From contig JAOTOL010001501.1 of assembly GCA_034440575.1 (NCBI GenBank), forward strand, positions 28,501-92,500: a DNA stretch of 64,000 nucleotides, given 5' to 3'. A program made the translations under genes and the position numbers. Under the pieces are notes generated by a model. It did not search any database. It saw only the letters and a program-made list of their open reading frames with translations, and was not told where the DNA came from. Below are positions 35,775 through 47,700 of this stretch, one piece after another; the first letter of the stretch is position 1, and the number at the start of each line of letters is the position of its first letter. This DNA is from Imbricaverruca yamaguchii. Taxonomy: Eukaryota; Arthropoda; Thecostraca; Neoverrucidae.

Positions 35775-38700
35775 TGCACATATGCAGAAGTTATCATAGG
35801 TTTCTTATTATTTTAGCCCGTCCCGTCTCAGGGGGACTTCAACCGCCCCCCTGAGGTTTTTCGCGGATAGCGCACGAACGGCGAGCGGGAGCGCGCCCAA
35901 ATTTGACATACCTTTTCCCACATCAATTTGACATGCTGATTCAAAATGTTTAGGTCAGGTCATCTAGGGTTAACGAGTTAGGCAAGGTCAAGTGATGTCA
36001 CCTCCAAAAATGTTCAACCAGTCCTCACGCTTTAACGGATACAGATATTTTAATGAAACTTTCAGCGTTTGCTTATCTTTAGGGATGCAACCAAAACGTA
36101 CGAGTTGAATTTTTCATTTTTTTCGTTTTTGACTGCATATCAATTTTGCGTATTTGCTAAATTGCAGTTCAAATTGAGGATTCTGGCTAAAGTAAGCATT
36201 TTTTATGAGGGCAAGTTGACTTCCAGCAACGTTTCTCGGCCTTCTCTACCATTGGAAAAGGAGAATTTAAGACAACTTTAAAACTCAAAATTTTTAAATA
36301 AAAAAATAAAAAAATAATTTATTTTGGTGGGCCAAGAACAATTATAGCCCTGGTCGATTTCGCTGTCCTTTTCTCATTCCAGATAATTTGTTTTCATATA
36401 TACCCAAAATGAACTCCCTAGATTCAAAAACGTGAAAAGTCGTGAAATTCTAGCCTCTCTGGTGACGTCACCTTTGGGGGAAGTTGTTTTCGAGGGTAGA
36501 TCCGGACCCTACTCGTCGAGCGCTTTCCGATGACACATATTTCGTTTTCGTGCGATGCTTAGTTTGGATTTTAGAGGGTGTCTTCAACCCCCCCCCCCGA
36601 GACGGGGTTGGAGGATTTCACCGGAAAGACGGCGCGGGTTAAGAAACCTACCTTTCTCCCTGCCTTGCATTTTGGAGAAGCTTGGCACGAGCGTATCAAG
36701 CAAATGTTTGGGCTCAATCCAGATACATCTCCCAGCCCCGGTGGTATATCTACGGCCCTGCGATGCATTTCCCTACGTCAGTCAGTCAGTCAGTCAGTCA
36801 GTCAGTGCGTCAGTCAGTCAGTCAGTCAGTCAGTCAGTGCGCCAATCAGTGCGACAGTTTCAGTCAGTCCATCTGTCAGGCCGTCAATCATTCACTCAAT
36901 CAGACGGTCAGTCCGTCAATCAGTCAGTCAGTCAGTCAGTCAGTCAGTCAGTCAGTCGGTCAGTCAATCATTCAGTCATTCAGTCACTCGGTCATTCCTT
37001 CAGGTAGTCAGTCGGTCAGTCTGACATCCCGTCAGTCAGTCAGTCAGTCAATCAATCCATCTGTCAATGAGACCGTTAGTGAGTCCGGAACTCAGTGGGT
37101 CTGTCAGTTAATCACTCAGTCCGTCAGTCACTCAGCCAGTCGGACCGTCAGTCAGTCAGACCGTCGATCCAGTCAGTCTGTCATTCCTTCAGTCAACCAG
37201 TCTGTCAGCCCGTGAGGCCATCAGTGGGTGAGTCAGTGAGTGAGTCATTGAGTCAGTCAGTTAGTCAGTCAGTCAGTTAATGAGTCAGGCAGTTAGTGAG
37301 GCCATCATTGATCCAGTCAGTCCGTCAACCATTCACTCAATCAGACGGTCAGTCCGTCAATCAGTCAGTCAGTCAGTCACTCAGTCAGTCCGTCATTCAG
37401 TCAGTCAGTCAATCACTCCGTCCGTCAGCCAATCTCTCAGCCAGTCAGACCGTCAGTCCAGTCAGTCTGTCATTCCTTCATTCAACCAGTCCGTCAGCCA
37501 GTGAGGCCCTAAGTCAGTGAGTCAATGAATGAGTCATTGAGTCAGTGAGTTAGTCAGTCAGTCAGTCAGTCAATGAGTCAGGCAGTCAGTGAGGCCATCA
37601 GTGATCCAGTTAGTCAGTCAAAAATTCCTTCATTCATTCAGTCCGTGAGCCAGTGAGGGCGTCAGTCAGTCAGCCAGTCAGTCAGTCAATCATTCAGTCA
37701 GTCAGTCAATCAGTCAATCAGCCAATCAAACAATCAGTCAGTCAGTCCTTCCGTTTTTTGCGTCAGTTTGTCAATCAGTCCATCAATCAGTGAGACCGTC
37801 AGTCAATCAGTCAATCAGTCCGTCATTCATTCACTCAGTCAGTCAGTCAGTTAGTCACTCAGTCAGTCAGTCAGTAAGTCGGTCAGCAGCTGAACCATTT
37901 CTACTGTGCCGGTCGCTCCGAACCAGGGTTAAATGAAGAGCGAAAAGTACTCTCGCCTTGCCCGGGGATCGAACGATGTCTCTGTGGCGCATAGATGCGG
38001 CTACAGCGTAGCGTTGGTTTCTTGCCGATCGGTGCATTGGTTCGGCAGCTGTACTGCCGTGATTCGGGCCGCCCGACAGACGACAGAAATTGCAATCGCC
38101 ATGTTAAGTCAATGGGGTTTTTGATAAAATTAAATCACGTTCCACGTGCTCAATGTATATTTGAGAACGTGGGAAACACTATTAACACGCACACGGTGGA
38201 AACGATTCGATCGGTACCATTTCCGGTGCGCTGGGCCTAATGGTGCGCCCACAGTTGGTACCACTCGAAAACTCGAAATCTTCCCATGTTGAAGCGCAAT
38301 TTGACGCCCAAAAAGGCCGCTTTGCAACGGTTCGGCGTATCGGCAATTGAGGCCAAAGTATTTGGGTTGTAAAAATGCATTGACAGCGTGGGCATCAGAA
38401 GAGATGCGGCTACAAGTGTGTCTCACAGTTGAGTGGAAAATGTAGACCTACATAGGGGTTAATAGCGTGTAAATCGGAGTCGATTCCACGTGCATGTGAC
38501 ACGTGCCAATCGGCATTCATTGACCACTACAGTTTGCACGGTAGGTTAATCAGTCAACCAATCATTCAATCAGACCAGTCAATCAGTCCAGTCAGTCTGT
38601 CATTCCTTCAGTCAACCAGTCCGTCAGCCCGTGAGGCCGTCAGTCAGTGAGTCAGTGAGTGAGTCATTGAGTCAGTGAGTTAGTCAGTGAACATGTGATG

Positions 38701-41700
38701 CGACCCTCAGAGTCATGATGGGCGTCACTTTCCTAGACACATCCCCTATACATCTCCCCAATGCGTCTCCATACACATATATCCACAATACGTCATTGTC
38801 TACAGCACTAGAAGTGTTCCCGTATGAGGATGAACGAGTGTGTGAGTGAATGAATACGAGAGTGAGTAAACACATAAGTGAGTAAGTGCATGAATCAGTG
38901 GCGAGTTAGTGAGTGAGTACGTACATGGGCGAGCGAGTGAATTCCTGGGTGCATGATGAGGTGGGTAATTGTGATTGTGTTTAGGGATGGCAATGGTTCC
39001 TGATTTCAATGGATTCTGCAATTTTCAGTTCTGCCATGCCTATATAAATCCGCAAGATTGTTGTGCTGAGCGTTACTGTAGCGATGGTGTTTTCTGGGTG
39101 ATTTGTGGCGAAGTGCCTTCTAAAGGGTTGTTTTTCGTTTTGTTCTTTGCGTGCATTCTATGTATCTGTTCATAGCAATGCGGTTGTTTCTCCAATATAA
39201 GCTATGGGTGCTCTCCCTTGGGTGCAAAGGTCGCATTTCATTTTCTGCACCACATTTTTGATATGACATCTATATTTGAGACAAGCTAGACAGGATTGGC
39301 ACGCTCTAGTCCTTGCAGGGCATGACGGAGAGTCGAGGGCAGATTTAAGCAGATGTTTCCGAAAGTGTCTTGCCGCTTTTCCTGACTACGCGCATCGAGA
39401 GTGTGGTCCTAGCGATGGCTGGAGCTACCTTTTTGGTCAGAGAATCATCGATAAATGGTACACCGATGTATGTGGTGTCTGCAGATCTATGTGAGCTGGA
39501 AGCGTTTGTATCGAAACTTGTCGCGCGACGTCTGCATTTAGCATTGTGTGCCAATACTCTAAATTTAGACTTCTGCATCATGTTATAAGGTTAGCTGTTC
39601 GATGGGAAAAGACCTTCGATTTGTCCGATGCCTCGTTTTTTTGGGCGGCCTTATCAGAACCAAGGCGCACTGCTCCCAGCAATTGAGCATACAAAACGGA
39701 ACTTTCAGTTTGGGTCGGGTTGGCCCATGTGTATCGGAGCATAATAGGAGCTGTCGTCGGTTTATGAAAAGTTATGTTGTATGACTCAGGTCACTGTTAG
39801 CCGTTGTGAACATCCCATTTAGAGCGCATTTCGCCACAAATCACCATGAAAACACCATCACTCCAGGAACGCTCAGCATCACAATCTTACGGACTTGAAA
39901 AGACATGGCAGTACTCAGAATCGCAGAATCCATTGAAATCAGGAACCAAAGGCACCTCTGAACACAATGATAGCCTCATGGACCCTCATAAAACCAGTTC
40001 CATATAATTTTCATAGCATTACCAAGAAGGCGCTGGCCATATTTTGCCACGTTGGCACGCTTACGCTACCTTACAAGGGCATTGAAGCAGGGGCGGTTCG
40101 AGGCACCGAATTGAGGTGAGGCAGGACAAAATTCGCAACCGGCACCCATCCACCTCCCCAGAACAAAATGTCCTCGGATTTTCTCCATTTTATTTCTTGG
40201 GTTCCGAAATTCGCAGCTATTTTTACTGATTTATTTTAACTGATTTCTCCACATTAGTAAAACTGATATAAAAGCCCATGAGCACAAATCAGAAACAGGA
40301 ATTCCTTGACTGGGCCTGTTGAAGCTTACCCAACAACTACTTTAGGTGCAATTTCTTTAGGAAATTACATATAAGCAAGATTTTCTCTCTTTGAAAGCAT
40401 GCAACCCGCATTGATACTGCAAATGATGCCTAATCCTACAGGAATGCAGTGTTATTAGGTAATCCAACATCAGTAAGATTAGGTGATTCAATATCATTAG
40501 GTTTAGATGATCATACATCAGTAGATTAGGTTAGGTTAGGTCAGGTTAGGTTAGGTTAGGTTATGTTTTTATTGTAATATGACATAATTCTTGAATATAC
40601 GGTACCCGATACAAACCCCCTTTCTGTCTACTTCCTACATTTTGTTAGTACTGGCCTACATCTGCATTGTCACAAAATGATTTTTTTTGCAGTTGTTTGA
40701 AATGTGAATTGATTGACTTTGACGTTCTGTTTGGTAAATTTGTGCTTTAGGATACTTCATGAATTCCTGTAATTATAATGCAATGTTCATAAATGTGACT
40801 AAGATGATTGGACCACACATTTTATGTACATATGCTTGCTTTTCAGGTTGGGAGCAAAATAACGTGAAAAGGGGGTCTTTGAGTTCGGAAACATAGCATA
40901 AAATAAATATTTTAAATATGACATAAAAGTGCAACATAACGTAACCTAACCTAGACTTTTGAACTTTTTTTTAGAGGAACCTATTTTTTTTTTTAACTTT
41001 CGAAATCGAACAACATAACATATCGAACACATGTCTAACCTAACCGAGCATCAGCTCCTTTTGAAGACAAAAATAATTTCGAACTAAAAAGAACTAAACT
41101 AAAAACCTAAGCTAACCTAACCAAACTTAACATATTTCTTTCCTTTATGGAGGCAAGTGTGTGTAAAAATGTGTTCCTATCACCCTAAAGAAAAAAAATA
41201 CATTCTTTCCTTCATGAAATGACTGCTTATTGAGATATAAGTACAACTTGAAGTGCTTATGTCAAAAGTCTTCAATTATTTCAATTTACATGAAGGCACT
41301 TGAAACACATCATAAAACCAAGTGCCCTAGGGGCTTCTATATATTTACCCGAATTGCATACCCACTCAAAATGTTGGTTTTGAGTCGTTAAAAATAATTG
41401 TCACAAATTTTCAACTTCCTTGGATTTGGATAGCTTAGTAGATGCTTAACTAAGTACCTAAGCATGAGTTCGGAGCAGCACTGTTTCATAAAGTGCAACT
41501 AAGATTTGCATAATTTGAGATTGAAGAATGAGCTTGCTTCAAATCAGGCCGTTTTTTGTTGGCTGGACTGATATGTTCATCCTGGAAACACTAGTTAGTG
41601 CATGGAATTTAAAGAGCTGACTAGGCATAACATCAAAGCCGAATAGCAGCCCACTGGTTACTAAAACACTTCCTCGCTGGGCTTTCGGTTCTAGTATTTG

Positions 41701-44700
41701 CAGCTTCTGGTACCTACCTGAGTGGGTGGGCAGGTAACTTGCTCCTGCCCTACAATTAAGCACATTCCCTTATTTTCACGAATCCACGGGAACATTCGTG
41801 TGCAAAACATGACCCGATAAGAGTAGAATGGACCCACTCCCTCCAAAAAGACAGCATACCCTGCGTTGGTTATGAAGCGAACGCGCCATATATGACGATA
41901 TGGGCCATAAGCACGACTTTACCGACTGATGATAGAGCTGTTTTGAAGATAACATGCAAATGTGAACTTCAATTTTCACTATAATTACGGGTCACTAATG
42001 CATACTTGTTTCAAGTTATTCAATCTTGCTATTTTCCAGTGGATGAAAGCATAATTTGCACGAAAGTAACATACAAAAATACTTCCCAGCTCTACTTAGG
42101 TGAGGCACTCACTGCCTTAGTGCCTTGCATGGGCCGACCGCCCCTGCATTGAGAGCTCTCGAGACTTCAGGATGAGCGAAGTCCACCCTTCGCGCATGCA
42201 TAATTCAATATGAATCGTACACCAGCCACCATATTGCACTAGCCGGTCTCTCCGATGGCTACACTGGTTGTTAGTGTAACGAAGCATCACAACATACCTG
42301 CGTATGATTCTCCGGTGACGTAAAAGTCGTTGTGCTGATACTGTTCGAAGACAGTGAAGAACTGAGTTAGTGCCGAGTATAGGTCCCGGGCTACGTCCTC
42401 TTGATTCTGGGCAAAGCCGCCGTCATCGTCCGTGAAGCTAAACCCTATGGAACGGACCAGGTGCTGAGTACTTCTGGATGGTCGCGCACTTTTGTTGGAA
42501 ATGTATTGGAGCGGGGCTGTAAATGTGTGTAACAATACCGCAACGGTAACGGGAGTACATTCAATCCAGTACCAATCGTTGATCTGTCTCGGATTACACT
42601 ATTGCTAAGGCTCAATTCAATTGCTAATGGACCCAGGCCTCCGAAGTCCATTCACGTGTCATCAGCAGCAGCTACACCGCTGCTGAGTACACCACTGATG
42701 AGTACGCCGCTGCTGAGTACACCGCTGCTGGGTACACCGCTGCTGAGTACACCGCTGCTGAGTACACCGCTGCTGAGTACACCACTGCCGAGTACACCGA
42801 TGCCGAGTACACCGTTGCTGAGTACACCACTGCCGAGTACACCGATGCCGAGTACACCGTTGCTGAGTACACCGCTGCTGAGTACACCGCTGCTGAGTAC
42901 ACCGCTGCTGAGTACACCGCTGATGAGTACACCACTGCCGAGTACACCACTGCCGAGTACACCACTGCTGAGTACACCGCTGCTGAGTACACCACTGCTG
43001 AGTACACCGCTGCCGAGTACACCGCTGCCGAGTACACCGCTGCTGAGTACACCGCTGCTGAATACACCACTGCTGAGTACACCGCTGCTGAGTACACCGC
43101 TGCTGAGTACACCGCTGATGAGTACACCACTGCCGAGTACACCGCTGCTGAGTACACCGCTGCTGAGTACACCGCTGCCGAGTACACCGCTGCCGAGTAC
43201 ACCACTGCTGAGTGCATCACTGCTGAGTACACCGCTGCTGAGTACACCACTGATGAGTACACTACTGCTGAGTACACCACTGCCGAATACACCACTGCCG
43301 AGTACACCACTGCCGAGTACACTACTGCTGAGTACACCACTGCCGAGTACACCACTGCTGAGTACACCACTGCCGAGTACACCGCTGCTGAGTACACCAC
43401 TGCTGAGTACACCACTGCCGAGTACACCACTGCTGAGTACACCGTAACCGCGCCGAACTTTTTTGGAGGTGATCTCACTTGAACTTGACTAACTCGTTGA
43501 CCTTAGATAACTTGACCTCAAAATTTTCCCACAACATGCCAAGTTGATGTGGGAACGTAGACAACAAATTTCGGCGCGCCATTCTTTCGCTATCATTTTG
43601 TACCCGGTACCGTACCCGTGCCGACGGGGTTGTCGATGTACAGCATGCTGTGGGTGTTGGTCCACGAGAGGTTGCGCGGTACCAGGTGCAGGTCGTCATC
43701 CACACTGAACGGGCCGTTCTCCACGAAGAGGCCGAACAGACTGGAGGCGCCGGGACCGCCCTGCAGCCACAGAACTACCGGAGCCTCGGCCGGTGCGTCC
43801 TGGGGGACCGGCGGGCAGTTACAGCAGGTCTATCTCGGCCGTGCGCTCCTCACTTCACAGGTCGACCTCTTCGGCTTCAGACACAACGGAAGCTGGCCGC
43901 CAGTCACCGCCATGTTTACTGATAGCTTGGCATTTGGCCACCAACACACCGCCAATCCTCCCGTAGACAACAGAATGGCATCAACTGACACACGAACAAA
44001 CAAAAATGCGACAAACTACAGCAGAAACAGGATTAGCTATATTATTGATCTGTAGATGTTTCCATCTGTTCTTATTTAAAACGTTTTGCTGCAACGTCGG
44101 CATCCTCAGATAATGGCGGATTTTCGACATGGAATTTTAACATCGGTTCCTTTATTAATGAAGCGACTCATATCAGGAGATTGTGTAATGCAAACACGCA
44201 ACAATATGCAAAATGCACGTGTTTTTCGTCGATTAATGACACTATTGTCTTGTTCAAGGACAAGTTTTCAAGTTGGATGCTGGAAGTTTAAATTTAGCTG
44301 GCGGGATCGACCTCAAGAGAATGCACGACGGCGGGATTTCAGCTAGTTTATAAATAATCGCTGAGAGTGAGTGCATATATTTTGAAACACAACATTCGTT
44401 CGTTATCTCGAGTAAAACCTGTGATTGTTCGGTGTTGAGTTTAATATAGCGACACGTCCAAGTCTATCAGCATATTTTTTTTAGCAGAATCAGCATGATA
44501 ACACAACACCTCGGCGGGGAAGAACCAGAAGAAGATGTTGGAGTTGTAGCCCTTGTTGACGGTGAGGTAGGCGGAGTAGCTCTCCACGCTGTTGCCAACG
44601 CTATCCAAATCCACCACCTGAAAGGATGCGTTGAATAGTCAACCTTATCCAGAAGCAAACCTTACAGCCAGCCATCCTATCACAGATCAGGAGGTAAAAT

Positions 44701-47700
44701 GATACACCAATACCCTCAATAAGAGTGTTAGTTACCTATTTTCAACTGTCAGAGACGACGCTTAACCTTCATAGTTCACTGCTAAAACACCGATAGGTTT
44801 ATACGCTACCCTGAATTGTGCACCCTATTGAATGTTTTGTTGAAATTTTTGTCTTGGTGCAATGTATACTTTTCAGGCAGATCAGGATCGCAGTGTGTTC
44901 GCTGAAGGCATTTTTGAGGGGCGACATCGCAAGACTGCTGGTGGTCGCCTGTACGTCCTAGCAAATCTGTTTAATTAATAGATAGCTTCATAGCCGCACG
45001 AGGCAATTGCGCCAAACACGGCTTTACATACGCTCTGGAGGCCCTCTGGAAATTACGCGCACGGAGATGGTGGGCGTGTGGTGGGGGATTTCGCCCCCTA
45101 AGATCTCGCCTCCTATTGTTATACCCAGAGTATCGAAATTTTCGCAGTAGATGAATATGCTGGTGAAATATATGGTGTGCAAATTGTGCAAATCATGTAC
45201 AAATCATAATATGTGCAAATCATGACCGTATGTCAATATCTTCAAGGTCAAATGAGGTCACATATGTCATATTTGGCTTATTTTTCGTGGGTTGGCTTGA
45301 CATTGTTGTGGATCGCTGCGATTGTGTTTTAATGCTCAAAATAGGCATCAATGATGTTTTGGACATAACTAGTGATGCAATGCATACGATAGATCGGATA
45401 TTTTACGTCAAGTCACCGGTATATCAGTTACCATTTCCAGTTACCGGAACCGGGCCGCCCGCCGGCCCGGCGGGCGGCCCGGCGCAATCGGCTCCACGAA
45501 GAAAGGGTTGGAATGGATGAATGAATTATTGAAACGCTTAGGTTCGCAATGACAAAAACATTAGTTTCCAGGATATGTATGGAGTAGCATGCAAAACGAC
45601 ATGAATCGCATGCCAGCCATTTGCGTTTATGACAACCTTCCAGCTGACCAAGTTTGGCCCCATTGACCTGTCATGAACTTGACCTGACTTGGCGTCGGTG
45701 ACCTAGCATGATATTGAAACAATACACACCAAACAGGTTCCTAGTATTCCCAGGAACACTTCCCTTTTGCCGATATACGGGAAGCGCATCAGCGCCGATT
45801 TTTGTGGTTTGAAGCTACGAAATGTTTTGATTTTGACGGCCTCTTACCCGAAGTTTTTCGGCCGATTTTCATTTGTATTATTTCAAGAGACGTGCAGAGC
45901 ATTTGTAATTAGGTACACACAAAGTGGCGTATATCGACCCGTAACATCGGGAGTTATTTACGCAAAATCTGAGAGATGGAAGGATTTCACCTCACCCGCA
46001 CACTTCATTGCGTGTGTTAACCCTCACTCGTGAAGGGAGGATGATGCAATTATCATGGTGCCTTTGTTCGCGACTACACGATTATGGCGCGAAGTACGCG
46101 CCAACGCTTCACTGGCTGGCGGGGTACCCGTCGTCGGATCTACGGTCTGTGAAGGTCGAAGATTTAAGTAGATCAACTGAGACCTCTAACACGCGCACTG
46201 GGGGGTGGGGGGCGAAATAGCCCACCCATCTAATTTTTCCTAAATAACTCCCAATTTGTCAGGCCGATGTACGCCATTTGTTTGTACCTGCTTAGAAATC
46301 TTCGACGCGTCGCTTAAAATAAGAAAAACGAAAATCGACCAAATATTTTTTTCCCGATTTAGGGGCCGTCGAAGTCAAAACATTTCGTTGCATCAGGCCA
46401 CAAAAATCGGCGCTGATGCGCTTCCCGTATATCAGCAAAAGGGAAGTGTTCTTGGCAATACCAACGACTTGTTTCATGCATACTGTTATGCTATATTATT
46501 TCAAGATTAGGTCATCGAGGTGAAGTAAGGTCAAGTTCGTGACAAGTTAATGGAACCAAACTTGATCAACTGGAAGGTTGTCGTAAACGCAAACTACTCT
46601 TATGTGATTCATGCCATACTGAAAATGTCTGTTTTGGCCTCGCGAACTGAAGCGTTTCCGTAGTTTATTCATGCACTTCGGCCCTTTCTTCGTGAAGCCC
46701 ATTGCGCCGGGCCGCCCGCCGGTCCGGCGAGCGGCTCGGTTACGGTAACGGGCCCCGTAAAGTGCCGATATGTAGGTGACCTGAGGTTAAATTCCGAATC
46801 AATAATCTGTATTGCATCATTAGTTATGTCCAAATATTATCGATACCCATTGTGGAGCACTTGAACACAATCGCGACCATCCAAAACAATATTAAGCGAA
46901 GTCAAGAAAAATAAGTCAAATATGATATATGTGACCTCATTTGACCTTGAGGATAATGAGCCAATGTCATGAAATTCGTGTTAGTTCACCACAACTCCCA
47001 CTAACCCTGAACAATTCGTTACTCTAGCTGTAATAGGAACCAAGATCTTATGGGGGAGGGCGCGGGGCGGCGGAATTCTCCCCCCCCCCCTCTTCAGTGC
47101 GCGTAACTTTAACAGAGTCCCTTCAGGGAGCGTGCTAGGCATTAGGGAGGAACGTGCGACTTTGTCTTTGTTGCCGTTATTGCGAATCATCGGCAAATAA
47201 TATCACGCTTTACCCTGAAACGGCAGGTGTTGGATGTGATAGGCTGAAGGACAACTGAACTAATGCGCTTACATAGGCCAGTAAGCATTCCGCGAACAGG
47301 GCGGGTTACCGACCCAACCTGGATTCCGGTACCTTTTTCGGCTTCGGAGTAACTGCAATTCGCTATGACGCCGAAACCGAATTTGGCATCCATTTTACTC
47401 GTACGTACAAGTAAGTAGTGTTTCCTGGAACTATTTCGATAGTTTCAAAAATGATGCCCACACTTCGACCTCATCTGACACTGACCTTCGACCTATGTGT
47501 CAAATTGCGATAGGCGTCACACTTTGCATACCAATACACTGAGGACCTCTGGTCAACATTTCAAACGTGTATCGAATATTATTATTTCGTCGATTACAAT
47601 TAAGCGCGACGGTATTTGACCGCATGTATGTATGTATGCGCAAGGCTCCCAATTTATTATACAAAATTGAATATATTTGAGGGTGGACCCTGGTCGGCTG

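Noticed and set aside
36555..37504. Ser/Gln/Val-rich proteins (SVSQSVSQ)
   Set aside because: The translation of the AGTC tetranucleotide tract.
37940..38010. tRNA gene on the minus strand (GTTCGATCCCCGG B box)
   Set aside because: I could not pair an acceptor stem or a convincing anticodon arm; at most a SINE remnant.
40523..40562. Chromosome end or ancient telomere fusion
   Set aside because: The TTAGG tract is short and lies inside an element with hAT-like ends and a target duplication; sequence continues normally on both sides.
42602..43478. Long open frames on both strands (281 and 268 codons, reading [10 protein letters not shown] and [10 protein letters not shown])
   Set aside because: They are the 15-bp minisatellite translated; the period is a multiple of three without stops. 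The stretch lies in an intron between two verified exons.
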